Shown here: one piece after another, positions 46,434-59,039 of the stretch
Layout: each line of letters opens with the position of its first letter
Numbering within the stretch: position 1 is the stretch's first letter
From: Branchiostoma floridae
Lineage: Eukaryota; Chordata; Leptocardii; Amphioxiformes; Branchiostomatidae
DNA: 64,000 nucleotides
Direction of reading: 5' to 3'
Assembly: GCF_000003815.2 (NCBI RefSeq)
Contig: NC_049994.1
Span: forward strand, 12,297,351 to 12,361,350
Notes under the pieces: model-generated
Seen by the model: the letters and a program-made list of their open reading frames with translations, nothing else
Told to the model about the DNA's origin: nothing
Database searches by the model: none
Translations under genes and position numbers: made by a program

Positions 46434-48275
46434 CTGCTTCACTGATATGGAAAGTGAATGAAAACGAACAGATCCCAACATAGAAACGGTCGACTCAAGA
46501 AAAAAATGCTCTTTAAACATCTGCTTGGACTTGAGGGGCCATGGACAATATTCCATACTTGAAAAAGCTTTCATGACGTCACGTTCAAGGTCAAGTAAAA
46601 AACAGTTTAGTTTTATCGCCAAGATTTTATCCACACATTTGACGACACAATCTGTTTTGTCCATGCGGTAGATCCAATAATATGGCTCCCCAATAACGGA
46701 ACATAACATGCAACCCGCCATATATATTGTATATGGATATGGTATACTTCAACAAATTATACGGCTGTACATAATAAGCTGGTGCTGATATTATCAGTTA
46801 TTAAAAGGGGAAGGACGATCGTAAGAGGGATTGCCTTGAAATTATGGTATTTTATTTTTGTTGGCAACTAATCGCGTTATTTTACTGGTGTTTTATGTTT
46901 TGTCAACTTTCTTGTGCAGTAAAAAGGGATGAATTTAAGTTTGTTCATCTATGTTTCCCTATCGGGTCATAATTTCTTCCCGCGGTCCGTCCTAATACCC
47001 TGAGTTAGGTCTATCCTTTTGTTTCCACAGAATCGTACTTTAAAGGATTATAAAACGAGGGCACGTCTAGACAATGATCACATCGACCCCACGTTATTAA
47101 CGGAAAAGCCCCGGCGCTATCTGAAGTTCCCGTTGTCCTGTGGTAACCGTAGCTGACACACACCGCGGTAAGTAATTGTTTTTCCGCAAAACTATCGATC
47201 ACTTTCCGTGTCAGTTACACTTACATGATTGGGAGTGGGAGATCGATGCCTGTTTAGGGACAATTTTTTAAAGGAAAGGAAGAATATCATAAAGGAAGGG
47301 AAGAATATCAAGGAATAAACAGCTTACAGGGAAATATTTTAGAACTTGCACATACATATGCTGACGTCATTATGAAATGCATTGTACCAGAAAAAGTCAA
47401 AGCATTATCAGCAATTTACTATATTCTTGATTAGGTTAATCAACTCAATAATTCATATTCCACTATGTACATACAAAAAAGAACTCAAACATTTCAATAT
47501 CATAGCAGAATGAATTTAGATCTAGAATGATTGTCACGGCGATATTCACTTTTTTCTACGTATTTCATTTTTCTCTTAGTATACCAACGTATGAATATTG
47601 ATTGAAAACGCTCTATTGCTTATGAAATGAAACTATATGGTTCGCCTTAAATGGCAATGACTGCGAAAACTAGACAGATGTGATTCCATGTATGGCAACC
47701 TAATTCTCACCGACTTAAACATAGACCGGCTGCAATCCGTAATACAAAGCTGAAAGCCTCTGTAAGTAAATTATTATCAGCAAGGAACAAATTAGAACAC
47801 TTCTTATTGAAGTAATTGGAAACTGCTGATCTCTGCAATGGCGTGGAAAGATGAAGAAATCAGTTCCATCCTCGGTTTTTGGAACGTTTCCAACATCTCA
47901 TCAGTTGTCGTTAGAAGTGTGAAGAGTTTCCACTTTTATCACTTTCCGCATCGCCAGAAGTCCTCGGAGTGTCGCCTGCTCACAGTCAGGCATGGCACGC
48001 GAGAGTTTGCAGCCCGCAATCGTCGAAATAATCACTTCAAGCAGAAAGAAACCTTGGGTCTTAATTAAAACACATCTCTTAAGTGTCTCCAGAGTGCGGA
48101 TTTCAACACAGTTGACTGCCGGAGATTTCAGGATGCGTGATTTTTAAGATAAAGGTTTCCGACGAACCTCAGGAAATTTAACTCACTTTGCTATACAGAC
48201 CCGGGGTGCTAAATGGCACGTTTTATCTATGTCTTGATAAAAGGGTAAAGGTAAAAGTAGCGCTATATATATATA
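46434..48275. other. No gene recognised
   Basis: Contains a small imperfect duplication at 47268-47315 (aaggaag(g)gaagaatatca). No coding evidence. Confidence 0.4.
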
Positions 48276-48279
48276 CTGT

Positions 48280-48530
48280 AGGGGCAATTGGTTGCTATTC
48301 AGTGTCCAGTTCACAATACTAGAGGGCAGAGCCCATTCCTCTCCTTCCACCGCCTTTTACCCCCCTAACCAAAGTCAGGTACAGTACCCATCTTTACACA
48401 AGGGTGGAGTAAGAAAAGGTCGTGTAAAGTTCCTTTTCCAAGGAATGTCTTTTCCACAATTTCTAACAGGGAGTGCCAGGAATCGATCCCGTGTCCTCTA
48501 GCCTGGCAGGTCGGGGATTCGACGCCACAT
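48280..48530 (-). mobile_element. tRNA-headed SINE, copy 5
   Basis: Minus orientation: caaagtcaggtacagtaccc, acacaagggtggagtaagaa, gttccttttccaaggaatg, then a head region with gaatcgatcccgtgtcctct. Same body as copies at 3095 and 40760. Confidence 0.6.
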
Positions 48531-48659
48531 TTTTACTTTTAACATTAGGTTACGTTTCAATCAGATGCATACAGATCAACAGCACTTTAGATGTACCGAT
48601 ACTAGAAAAATAACGTTCTGCTGTTTCTCCACAGTTAGTAAGACCAGGTTCTGCTTTTG

Positions 48660-48946
48660 TCATCATGAAACGTTGCATCCCTGTCCCTTTTTACCGGTAC
48701 TTTCATGACTATTGCTCCAATGATCTCACGCTACTTGTCCCTCCACTGAGAGCCTTTAAGTAGTACAACACTAGGATTTCTTCAAACTCACATAGCTATA
48801 CTGTTTAATTGCCGTTTTCCAAGTCCTTCTACAGTAGCAGTTTCTTTCCCTGGACAGCCAAGTTATGGAACTCTCTCTACGACAACTATTCCCTCCTGTT
48901 TACCACTTACCAGCCTTCAAACCAAATGTCCACCGCTATCTTCGTG
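48660..48946 (+). pseudogene. LINE reverse transcriptase C-terminal fragment, cut by a gap
   Basis: Plus-strand frame reads FYRYFHDYCSNDLTLLVPPL, two stops, then FSKSFYSSSFFPWTAKLWNS. The SFFPxTxxLWNSL motif is typical of the extreme C-terminus of Jockey/CR1-related LINE proteins. Internal stops show decay. The assembly gap follows immediately. Confidence 0.75.
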
Positions 48947-49432
48947 NNNNNNNNNNNNNNNNNNNNNNNNNNNNNNNNNNNNNNNNNNNNNNNNNNNNNN
49001 NNNNNNNNNNNNNNNNNNNNNNNNNNNNNNNNNNNNNNNNNNNNNNNNNNNNNNNNNNNNNNNNNNNNNNNNNNNNNNNNNNNNNNNNNNNNNNNNNNNN
49101 NNNNNNNNNNNNNNNNNNNNNNNNNNNNNNNNNNNNNNNNNNNNNNNNNNNNNNNNNNNNNNNNNNNNNNNNNNNNNNNNNNNNNNNNNNNNNNNNNNNN
49201 NNNNNNNNNNNNNNNNNNNNNNNNNNNNNNNNNNNNNNNNNNNNNNNNNNNNNNNNNNNNNNNNNNNNNNNNNNNNNNNNNNNNNNNNNNNNNNNNNNNN
49301 NNNNNNNNNNNNNNNNNNNNNNNNNNNNNNNNNNNNNNNNNNNNNNNNNNNNNNNNNNNNNNNNNNNNNNNNNNNNNNNNNNNNNNNNNNNNNNNNNNNN
49401 NNNNNNNNNNNNNNNNNNNNNNNNNNNNNNNN
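48947..49432. other. Assembly gap (N)
   Basis: 486 N between a LINE end and the left arm of a long inverted repeat. Confidence 1.
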
Positions 49433-49707
49433 GTTGCTTGAATAACTGTAACGATTTGTATCTTATTACATGGATGTCTAACCTTCCTCGGCCCAACTGT
49501 ATCAGTTTCGCAATAATATCTCGCGTGACCAATTATCATCTCACCATATACACCTCGGGCCGGGGCATTAACCCTTTATTAACACCCTCTTTATGGTGTT
49601 TTGCCAATTCTCCACGCTAGATATTATTGCGAAACTGATACAGTTGGGGCGAGGAAGGTTAGACATCCATGTAATAAGATACAAATCGTTACAGTTACTC
49701 AAGCAAC
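49433..49707. repeat. 89 bp-arm inverted repeat
   Basis: Arms 49433-49521 and 49619-49707 are reverse complements with very few mismatches, around a 97 bp loop. The left arm starts at the gap edge, so the palindrome may continue into it. Confidence 0.95.
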
Positions 49708-49770
49708 TGAATAGATTTGTAAATCTTCTTCCAAGCATGTTCGCAAATCTATTGAACTGCTTGAGTAACT
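49693..49770. repeat. Second, overlapping inverted repeat
   Basis: Arms 49693-49719 and 49744-49770 (agttactcaagca... and its near reverse complement) with a 24 bp loop. It shares its left arm with the tip of the larger palindrome. Confidence 0.9.
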
Positions 49771-52700
49771 ATCATATAAAGACGATATTAAGTTTAAGAT
49801 TTGATATTTAGACGCATTGCCGAATGAGATGCTACATGTCGCCACCACCAGAGCAGTCCGCCATCTTGGATCGCGGAATGAATCTAGACATCTCACGTTT
49901 GTCGGTGGATTGTCTCTCATCGATGGTCGAACCAAATCAATTAATCTGATACACGCTGTTCGAACTGATTAGCAGATTGGCCATTTATTCACTTCATGTT
50001 TAGCCATTCTTATTCCATTACTCCGCAAACCTGGCCAAGTCATTAGGGAAGGGCTTCTCTTTCAGAGCAGAACCCGATCGATGCTGCAGGTCTCCGTGAG
50101 TCCGGGATCACCAGTCAATTGTTCTAATTGCCGTGGAGAAACTCGAAATAGGGACGAAAGGAGCCCAACCTTCTGGAGTCTTACCGCACTACAAAATCGA
50201 TGATTAAGGCTTGCTTGAAGGACAAAATAACATTTGGTGGTTTCTATTAAGTGGTTTCCGTTCAGCAACTGCGTTGAACAATAAAGAATGTGGCGTTGTA
50301 CTCTGTTTGTGTTCACAAAGTGTATACCAAAATCAAGCCTTACTCTGTGTACGGAAAGGATATAAAAATATTTGTAATTTACAATTCCAAGTCACAGATA
50401 AACTTTCATTCAAACTGGGTTGTAGTTTATGATACCATTTTACAAAGTTTTATTATAGCGCCTACCTGGCTAGGTTTGTATCTAATCTAATACTTTCGCC
50501 AAGCTAGATAAAAAACTCTAGCAAAATGTACTTCTTTGAACCATTTTATTAGATTCGGATAGTCTGAATTGGTTTTATTTCCTTCATACAATTTGTGTAC
50601 CCTATTTAATGCAATACTTCTTTGATATACCGATACCTGAAATTTGCGCTAAGATTTCTGACGTGCGGCTTTCTTTGAATCTTGATAATTCATAACATTT
50701 CCCGGGGCATTCCAGAATATAATTAAACTTCAGGGAAATGTATTTCAATAACAAAGACATGTATTTTGGAAGATACTGATGATACCGGAAAATGTCACAA
50801 AAATGAAGGCAGACTTTTAGACGCTTAAAGCTGGGGCTGTTATTACCTCAAACTCTCCTATTAACACAGTTAAAAGGTTTGCGGTTACCGCCGTAGAAGA
50901 TGCAATTGTCGGAAACTTTTGATGTTCAAATCACGGAGAAATCAAATCCGTGTGCGGGATCGCATTTGCGTCACACAAACACACACATATACCTCCCGGG
51001 CGATCCTCTTCAACATCGTACGTCACATGTCTTGATGGGATGTGTTTTGATAGATTCTATAAGACGGTCGTAGTTTGTGACATCTTTGAGCCTTGCAGTG
51101 TTTTTGGTCCAATCAGTCACTGTAACCCTATCTTTGAAAGGCTTAACTAGACATACCTGGGCTTTCTCACCGACGTTTTCGGGATTTTGCAAACATTTAC
51201 ACTGCCTCTTGCGTGACAGATATGTGATATAGCGCCTTGCTCCTGGGTATGTGCAATCAGTCTAGCGTAATCTTGAGGAGTGGAGGATACATTGCCTCAG
51301 AGAGTATCGCATGACGAAAAGGTGATATGAGGAACCCAAAAAGCATAACTCAGAGATTCGAAAGACTGAAATTGTTTGGAACGAAACACATGTTATTTTG
51401 GCTCCTTTTTTTAAATTTGTCACTGGTAGCTCGCCACAAGTTGTCAAGAGAAAAGTACAACGTAGAAAGAAGAACAAGAGTCGTCAAGTGTACGCGTCTA
51501 CTTAAGAAAAGAAGATTTAGCGATTCTTTTTCGAACTGGATTAGGCCCGCTAGCCAACCTTGATACGTGATTTGCGAAGCAACATTTGCGGTTAATCGAG
51601 GTACAAGAGTATAGCTCAGAACAGATGATACATAAAAGACGGGAAATGAAGTAAGACAATTTACGGTCTAAACAGATGCCTGGGATTTTATCACCGCGGT
51701 ACAAAAAGTTGAAGAAAAGTCATACATAATGCAGACTTAGAGACGGGTTGAAATGTTATGAAAATACACAACGTTCAGGAACAAACGTGTACTTGTTTGC
51801 AAGATTATAGCAACTTACACTAACTAGGCGACTCCTTGAATACGAAAACGTCTGTACTTTAAACATGGCCAAGCAGTAATTAAGACTGTGTGCTCTCGTG
51901 TGTTTTACGAGGAATTTACTGGATATTAGATGTTGAGGGGAAAAGCCTTGTATTAACCAAGGTGGCAAGAGGTTGTCTGTGAATTTTGGCGACTTACCAA
52001 AAGGCAGTCTTAGTTCAAAAGGTGGCTGGTCCTTGGTTTCAGAGCGGTTCGCGGTTTAGCACCTAGAGACTCCGTTCACAAACGCAATCCAGTTGCCAAA
52101 ACTCTTTAACAAATTGCCACGAAAGTCTAAGTTATCCCCATACTAGCTGTAACTCTTATTAAATGTGTAGCAATTACAGATGCACACGCACTGCTCTAAT
52201 AGGTTGCTTCAGGGCAAAAAATAAGTTCATTAACTTCAGATGGCAGGTAGTTTTGTTGGCAATGAATCAGCGAAGTCTTCTTGGTTCATCGAGTTTCCGT
52301 GAAGTTACCTCGAACGATTTTTCGCCTGTGTTCGTTTTCATCAGGATTAACCGTAGTTGAAAGAGCTGTGTAGCTTCAAGACAAATGTAAAAGGAAAGAC
52401 CGAAAGCCGGTAAGCCCACAGAGGCGTCTCAGCGCAGTGGAACAAGTTTAACAGTCGAACTTGTGACCGTCTTTTGAAAGCGTGAGCGGGTGACAGATGG
52501 CGCAGACGACACACTGAAAGGATCTTCGTGATTGGGAACGGGAGTGCCGTATTTCTGCGCGTCACGTCTAGTGTCCTTGGAGCGTTGGCAGCATGATTTG
52601 TCACGTTACGAGATTTGGGGATTTCGAGTTATCGTGATCTTAAGGCGGTCTGAAGCGTAGAGTGTGTCGGGGTAAGATTTATCGTAGCAATGCAGGCGTG

Positions 52701-53325
52701 TATCAAATCGTCTCAACAAGAATGTGTCTCTGCCTTAATGTTTCAAAGAACCGCTTACAAGAAAGACCAGCTCAGCACTTTGTTTTGTGAAATCGAAGGC
52801 AATGAAAACAATGATAGTCTCTACAATAACAAATTTTCTATCAATGCTGTAATTTTGAGGAAATCTAAAGCAGTACATATGAACGAAACCAAGAAAATAT
52901 CTACAGAATCCACTACCGCATCCTATTTATGTTGGGGTGAAAATATCTAACACTACAGAATCCACTAACCGCACCCTGTTAAGCAATCAGATAGTGTATA
53001 ATGTACTCGCCCATGTCAAAGGTGCTTCCAATGAAGAGCTCATATTATACATCAGACCGGCGCAAAGTGCCGCCTTTGGCCCTGTTCCGTGGAAGCCCCA
53101 CCTGCTCTCGGTGTGTGCGGACTCCGTAACTGCTCGAGCAGACCGGGTATTTGATATTCTATGAGACCTGCGTGATTCCCCATCTCTCATGAGTGTGCTC
53201 CCAGTCAGAGGTTTGGCCGCCCAGGAAGTACAAGAAGAGCGATAGATGATTTTTTTTGTTTAAAAAACACACTTGAAAGCTCGTGTCTGCGGCGTTCGTT
53301 AGTCCGTAAAATCTACAAAAGGACC
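49771..53325. other. Long stretch without recognised genes
   Basis: No element or domain recognised. A 60-codon minus-strand frame at 51010-51192 has protein-like composition but no identifiable family. A small duplication (ctacagaatccacta) lies at 52906 and 52953. Confidence 0.4.
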
Positions 53326-53334
53326 CCCCCCCCC

Positions 53335-53386
<52 letters not shown>

Positions 53387-53510
53387 TGCATGCAGTCGCA
53401 CAAGCACAAACAAACAAACACACACATGTATGCATGCAGTCGCACAAGCACAAACAAACAAACACACGCACACACGCACACGCACACACACACGCACACA
53501 CGTACATTAT
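53326..53510. repeat. (CA)n microsatellite with a 44 bp duplication
   Basis: A C-run leads into about 23 CA units, then two copies of catgtatgcatgcagtcgca plus caagcacaaacaaacaaaca starting at 53381 and 53425, then more CA/CG steps. Confidence 0.95.
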
Positions 53511-53547
53511 TAACGCTATCATATTCAGTTAAGATATTACTTTTTTG

Positions 53548-53647
53548 NNNNNNNNNNNNNNNNNNNNNNNNNNNNNNNNNNNNNNNNNNNNNNNNNNNNN
53601 NNNNNNNNNNNNNNNNNNNNNNNNNNNNNNNNNNNNNNNNNNNNNNN
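53548..53647. other. Assembly gap (N)
   Basis: Exactly 100 N, the usual placeholder for a gap of unknown size, next to a microsatellite. Confidence 1.
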
Positions 53648-53686
53648 AAGTACAATCAAACAGTCCCGGCAAGTTATTTTGGTTGT

Positions 53687-53713
53687 ACCAAGGAGCTTTA
53701 AAAGCTCCTTGGT
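53687..53713. repeat. 27 bp near-perfect palindrome
   Basis: accaaggagctt, three central bases, then aaagctccttggt; can form a hairpin. Lies 40 bp from a gap. Confidence 0.9.
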
Positions 53714-53811
53714 TATACATAGAAGTTGGGTAATTAGTGGAATTTTTGTCACTAGTCACCAAGACGAACAAGGTCATGTTTGAAAAATATTTGAATGGTC
53801 TGTCGGTGAAG

Positions 53812-54060
53812 GACATTCAGGTAATCAGATACGCCAGGTAGCAATTACTCAAGCAACTGGATATGATTTTGGAACCGTCAGACGTTTCGTCAGTGATACT
53901 TAGGAGATCTCTCGTTGAAGAGCAGGTTTACATATCCTAACCAAGAATTGATATGCAAGAGAGATGTAGCCGCAGAACAGATTTTTCTATCCTAACTATG
54001 AATTGATATGCAAAGGAGAGAAAGACAATTTTAGTAGTAAAAGACTCCAAAAGAAAACTG
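53812..54060. repeat. Dispersed repeat, second copy of the 2.8 kb block
   Basis: actcaagcaactggatatga and gattttggaaccgtcagacg match 2847-2890. Downstream, tatcctaac and aattgatatgcaa each occur twice about 50-60 bp apart. Confidence 0.65.
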
Positions 54061-54821
54061 AATGGTCTGCTCTAACCTAAATGTGTCACGTTGATTGGTC
54101 TGACCCACAGAGAACACCCACAGTAACGTGAGTTCTGTAAGGGGCGGGCGTCTAGGTCTGCCTCCAGTCGCTGTGATCAAACGTGCTTGTTAAATAGGCC
54201 ATTCCGACGCTTAATTATTCCCGCCTACGTCGGGAGTTGTACAGTGTCAGTACAAGCTGGTGTGTGGGTGTTGAGTCGTGTGGGACAAATATGGGCTGAA
54301 GTCACTTTAGGTCATACCACAAATATTATTCCAGAACTTTGCAGATAAGGTAAGGGTGGATAACCTCTTCACTTTTTATATATATGTACTTAGGGTTCAC
54401 CACAAAACAAGGCTCAAGGAGCCACTCATACGTCAGGGAAGCAATCCCATGGAAGCCTGTTTCCGAATGATGTAGTTGAGACTTTGAGACTACTAGTTCT
54501 AGGAACGAGTATAGACGTGGAACTTCCTCTTCACCTAAATTTAAACGACCCCCTCCATATCGAGCTTTTTTGTCAATAGAGTCATGTTTTTTTTTGTGAA
54601 ATGTGTTTTCGGTGTGCCTTTAGATTTCAGACCACATTGAGGTAGCCACCACAATGACCCAGTACAAAATGAAATTGCCAGCAAAAGCGTTTAAAAATCA
54701 TCCTTCTTCTACACAAGATGAATACCTAACGTTATATAGTACACACTAAAACCTAGGACAGCCCTTTGTCTGTTTACCAGGAGGGAGCAAGGTAATAACA
54801 ACAAACTGACCATGTCTTCGG
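54061..54821. other. No gene recognised
   Basis: Unique sequence; no supported features. Confidence 0.4.
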
Positions 54822-54936
54822 NNNNNNNNNNNNNNNNNNNNNNNNNNNNNNNNNNNNNNNNNNNNNNNNNNNNNNNNNNNNNNNNNNNNNNNNNNNNNNN
54901 NNNNNNNNNNNNNNNNNNNNNNNNNNNNNNNNNNNN
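54822..54936. other. Assembly gap (N)
   Basis: 115 N. Confidence 1.
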
Positions 54937-55264
54937 TACCACAAAATATGGTATACAACATGCCGATGGGTATAGGCAACAGCAAAATGAATACACGTAG
55001 TCTAATAAGCAAACTAAACATTGTTTTGAAACCATTTCTACGCCAAAATAGAAGGGTTTGAGTTTTGTAGGCAGTAGAAGAGGAATTGTTTTACGTTTTT
55101 GGTAGACTTTATTTTCTTCTTTCCGTGCAACCCACGTGCTATGTTAAGTTAAAACTTTTACGTTATGAGACAAGGTACATGTATTGGGTTGCTGTTCATC
55201 TTGTAATGCTTAGTTGCACATATTTAGGACAACAAGCTTCCTTGCTGTTTCAATAGCAGTTTTT
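54937..55264. other. No gene recognised
   Basis: AT-rich; no supported features. Confidence 0.4.
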
Positions 55265-55410
55265 TTTACAGGGAACGGTTGCTAGCGAGCTAGAGGCCCC
55301 TCCTCGGACAGGGAACCCTATTTTACGTCCCTTCCGAAAGACGAGTGCAGCCCCAACCGAATGCCCTTCCCAGAATTTGAATCGGAATCTCACAGTTACC
55401 AACTAAAGTC
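55265..55410 (-). mobile_element. Diverged SINE body fragment
   Basis: aaccctattttacgtccctt and ccgaaagacgagtgcag resemble the ttaacgtcctatccgaggga region of the SINE at 3290, in minus orientation. Confidence 0.4.
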
Positions 55411-56285
55411 TTGTATGGAGTTCAAACATAGTGATCTTTATGATTTAACGTAACTAGAATGCCATCAATCTGAGTGTCCTCAAAACGTTCCCAAGCAATC
55501 TTTAAGGAAATATACCCATACCCTAACTAGCAATTCATCTTTCTTCTTGTCCAAATAAATCCTAGCAGCTAACAGATACCGAGTACAACTCCCGACGTTT
55601 CCTCACCCCCGGGGCATATTGCTCTACAATAAACCCTACCTAATAGGTCTTCAGTGGCGATGTGGTAGAAATGATCATACATTACGCGCGCTCTCTGGAC
55701 CTCTCCCAAATTGTGTAAAAGACGAATCATGTCATAAAGAAGAAATCTACGTCACTAAATCGTCAACCCGAAGTATTAAACGTTAGGTTTCACTATATGT
55801 TCTATGTACTCCGGAGCGATAGCTATGAAATATATATGATCAATGAGTTATGATCATAACCAAAATCTATATTGACCAATTTATACGTTATCGCACATGC
55901 CGTACAGATGAGAAACTTCGGACGGAATAAAATAAAGTTTCAAAAGCAATATTCACATAGAAAGCCTACACCTAAGAAACAAGTACAATAAAGATTTATC
56001 ATTTATTATCTAAAACGTGCAATATGAAAACTATTAAAGATTTGGATTGAAAGTGAGTAACTGACGAAGTTGAATTTCAGTGTATTTCAGACTCGTCATT
56101 AAAAATAAATATGTTGTGCTGTTACAAAACACAGAGAAAACACGAAACAGGCCATGACCTTTGATTGACGCCATTAAATCAGAAATGGGAGCACCAGACA
56201 ATTACTGAAACATAATGGAACAATAATGGTTTACTCTTCAAATTATATATACATAACGACAATTTCCAAAAATATATATTTTTTT
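55411..56285. other. No gene recognised
   Basis: AT-rich; no supported features. Confidence 0.4.
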
Positions 56286-56289
56286 ATCA

Positions 56290-56690
56290 AACATTTAGCC
56301 ATGCATCTTTGTATTCTGCATCTGACTTGTAACATATGAACGTAAGCCAACCATCGATTGAAAACCGTAGGATACCTGAATGATGTAAACACACACATTT
56401 GCTACAGACAGACCCGTATATATGTTTAGATGCCACAACTTCCATGATGTAAAAATAGGCAAATTTATAAAGAGCTGCTTTATCATTAGAAAGAATGCCG
56501 AAACTCATTATTAGCCCCAGTAGATACTATATTAAAGAATCATGTTAGCTCTTATTGTTATATTAATTAGGATGTTAAGTTTTAGTCTATAACTCTAATT
56601 CGTACTTCGTGTAATAGTTGTTGCCATACATTGTACCACTATATAATTGTCGTGCAATCAAGTTCTTCTTCTGTATTTTAGACAATGATT
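56290..56690 (+). pseudogene. CR1/L2-like LINE C-terminus and 3' tail
   Basis: A plus-strand frame (about 56430-56510) reads RCHNFHDVKIGKFIKSCFII, matching the end of the 25.8 kb ORF, and stops. The untranslated region and tail gtcgtgcaatcaagttcttc follow. Frameshifts upstream (around TDPYIC) show decay. Minus-strand frames here are shadows. Confidence 0.8.
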
Positions 56691-56844
56691 ATAGGCAAGA
56701 AACAATGTTAGGAAAAGCCAGTAGTGCCCAGAGGTACATAACGTAATATATGTGGATGTCGTAATGACAGTTGAGAAAGTGAATAACCTACTATCGCTTT
56801 TCTCTGCAGTCATGGTCATCTAGACAGCAATTTGAAAAGAGACA

Positions 56845-57305
56845 GTTAAACAATATTTTTTAAAGACCATTGGAGGCAAAAATGTTTGAAACATCTTACT
56901 ACACATTCATAACCTAGTAGTTGTCGAAGAATACCAACAGTGACATTGTAAAACCTAAGTGAGCTTTTCGTACTGTCAACAAAAACAACATCATTATTTA
57001 AATTAGAATATATGGGTAACCCGCCATTGGAAGTAAAATGGTTGAAACATCATAATACTCATCTATAACCTAGTAGTTGTCGAAAAATAACAACGGTGAC
57101 ATTGTATACCCTAAGTAAGCTTTTCATACTATCAACAAAAACCAACATCATTATTTTTCCGTTAGAATATATGGATAACCCGCCATTGGAAGTAAAAATG
57201 GTTGAAACATTCATAATACACATACAACCTTGCAGTTGTCGAAAAATGACAACGGTGACATTATATACCCTAAGTAAGCTTTTTATACTATCAACAACAA
57301 GACTG
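56845..57305. repeat. 157 bp tandem array, left part
   Basis: Three units; the ccattgg landmark is at 56868, 57024 and 57183 (periods 156 and 159). Shared runs include aacaacggtgacattgtata, aagcttttcatactatcaac and ttagaatatatggataaccc. Confidence 0.9.
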
Positions 57306-57834
57306 GCAATAAAAATGTATTATTGCCATGACGACGATTGAGGGTACAACAATACAGCTCAAATCAGAAATAGACTGGAACTTCCCTGTCGCACTATCCC
57401 TGGCACAATATACTAGCCCACCTGTAACATAAACCTACAGCCAGCAGAAATGTACTATCCCCGGTACAGCACAATGGTCTGCCAGTGACCTAAACCTACA
57501 GCTGAGCACTACAGAAGTATTTCCTATCTGCCTGTGACGTATGGCTTGAACAAGCTCTAGAAAAGAAAATGCATCCTTCATAACATAACATAACAACCAA
57601 GACAACGTGATCCATTGTGCAGAGTTCTAGTGTCTAGTTTCAAAGGACAAATTCCTCCAGGGAGCAAGTGTGACCTACATTCCACCATTGCATACCAGAG
57701 ATACATCTGGAACAGATTTGGGGGGGAGGGCTTGCATACCCAGCATACTGCATTCCTGTGGAAATGCCTGTGCAATTCCTAGAATTTTTGCAGACTGAAT
57801 GCAAAATATACCACTTGACGACTCCCCTGAGGCG
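57306..57834. other. About 530 bp insertion splitting the 157 bp array
   Basis: Unrelated to the array on either side, so it probably arrived after the array formed. No terminal repeat, tail or open frame identifies it. It includes a small repeat (cctacagc, two copies about 80 bp apart). Confidence 0.6.
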
Positions 57835-58040
57835 TCGTCAAAAAACAACATCATTATTTTTTTTCCGTTAGAACATATGGGTAACCCGCCAATGGAAGTA
57901 AAAATGGTGGAAACATCATGATACACATTTGTAACCTAGGGATTGTCGAAAAATAACAACGGTGACATTGTATAGCTTGTAAGCTTTTTATACTATCAAC
58001 AAAAACCAAAATTCTTATTTTCCCGTAAGAATATATGGGT
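57835..58040. repeat. 157 bp tandem array, right part
   Basis: Resumes with acatcattattttttttccg, aacccgccaatggaagtaaa and acaacggtgacattgtatag, a fourth unit in the same orientation. Confidence 0.85.
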
Positions 58041-58254
58041 GACCTATGACCCGCATTTAGGGTGATTGTGATCCGCAAATATCCTTAATCCCCCAACGAG
58101 AATCAATGTTTACACCAAGATATATTCCCATTAGTCCGGTTGCCAAACCCCATTTTTTTGGACAACCTTGCAATATGGTCCATACAAAGTTTTTTTGCTG
58201 TTTCTGTATCTCTGAGGTGTGGTCTATCAGAATCTGGATGATGCCACTCTGTCA

Positions 58255-58990
58255 TCATTGGGCAATCCGCACAATATGCAAATTAAGGCGGCCATTAAGG
58301 AAATTCTTGTTTTCGTCAATATCTCAGTAACCACACATGGTATCAAATTGATTTTGGTGTCTATCCCCATGTTTTGAGGGGTTAAGAATCAGATTAGGCC
58401 ATTTCAGTAATGATCACACCAATATTTGGCTAAATATGCATAAAATATGCAAATTAAGGCGGTTATTACGGAAAATCTTGCTTTCGTCAATATCTCAGTA
58501 ACCACACATGATATCAAATAGATTTTAATGTCTATCCCCATGTTTTGAGGGGTAAAGAATCAGATTAAGCCATTTCAGTAAAGATCACACCAATATTTTG
58601 TACTGAATAGGCATATAATATGCAAATTAAGTTGGTTATTACGGGAAATCTTGCTTTTGTCAATATCTCAGCAACCACACGTGGTATAAAAATGATTTTG
58701 GTGTCTATCCCCATGTTTTTAAGGGTAAAAAATCAGATTAAGCCATTTCAGTAAAGATCTCACCAATATTATGTGCTGGATAGGCATATAATATGCAAAT
58801 TAAGGCAGTTATTACGGAAAATCTTGCTTTCGTCAATATCTCAGCATAAACCATACATGGTATTAAATTAACTTTGGTGTCTATCTCCATGTCTTGAGGG
58901 GTTAAGAATCTGATGAATCCACTTTAGTATCCCCATGTTTTGAGGGGTAAGGAAGTAGACTAGCCATGTCAGTATTGATCACACCAATAT
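58255..58990. repeat. Left-arm tandem repeat, about 172 bp units
   Basis: Four units. The octamer atgcaaat starts at 58276, 58447, 58620 and 58793. Other shared runs are cgtcaatatctcag, tctatccccatgttttgagg and catttcagta. Confidence 0.9.
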
Positions 58991-59039
58991 TTGATTAAAA
59001 ATATACAAAAATCAACTTCAGTGCATATCCAAGTCGTTA

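Noticed and set aside
48809-49620. Frames of about 200-250 codons
   Set aside because: Mostly N; only the first 46 residues have meaning, as a LINE C-terminus.
51010-51192. 60-codon minus-strand frame with protein-like composition
   Set aside because: No family recognised and no clear splice sites; chance cannot be excluded.
53159-53522. Val/Cys-rich minus-strand frames
   Set aside because: CA/TG microsatellite.
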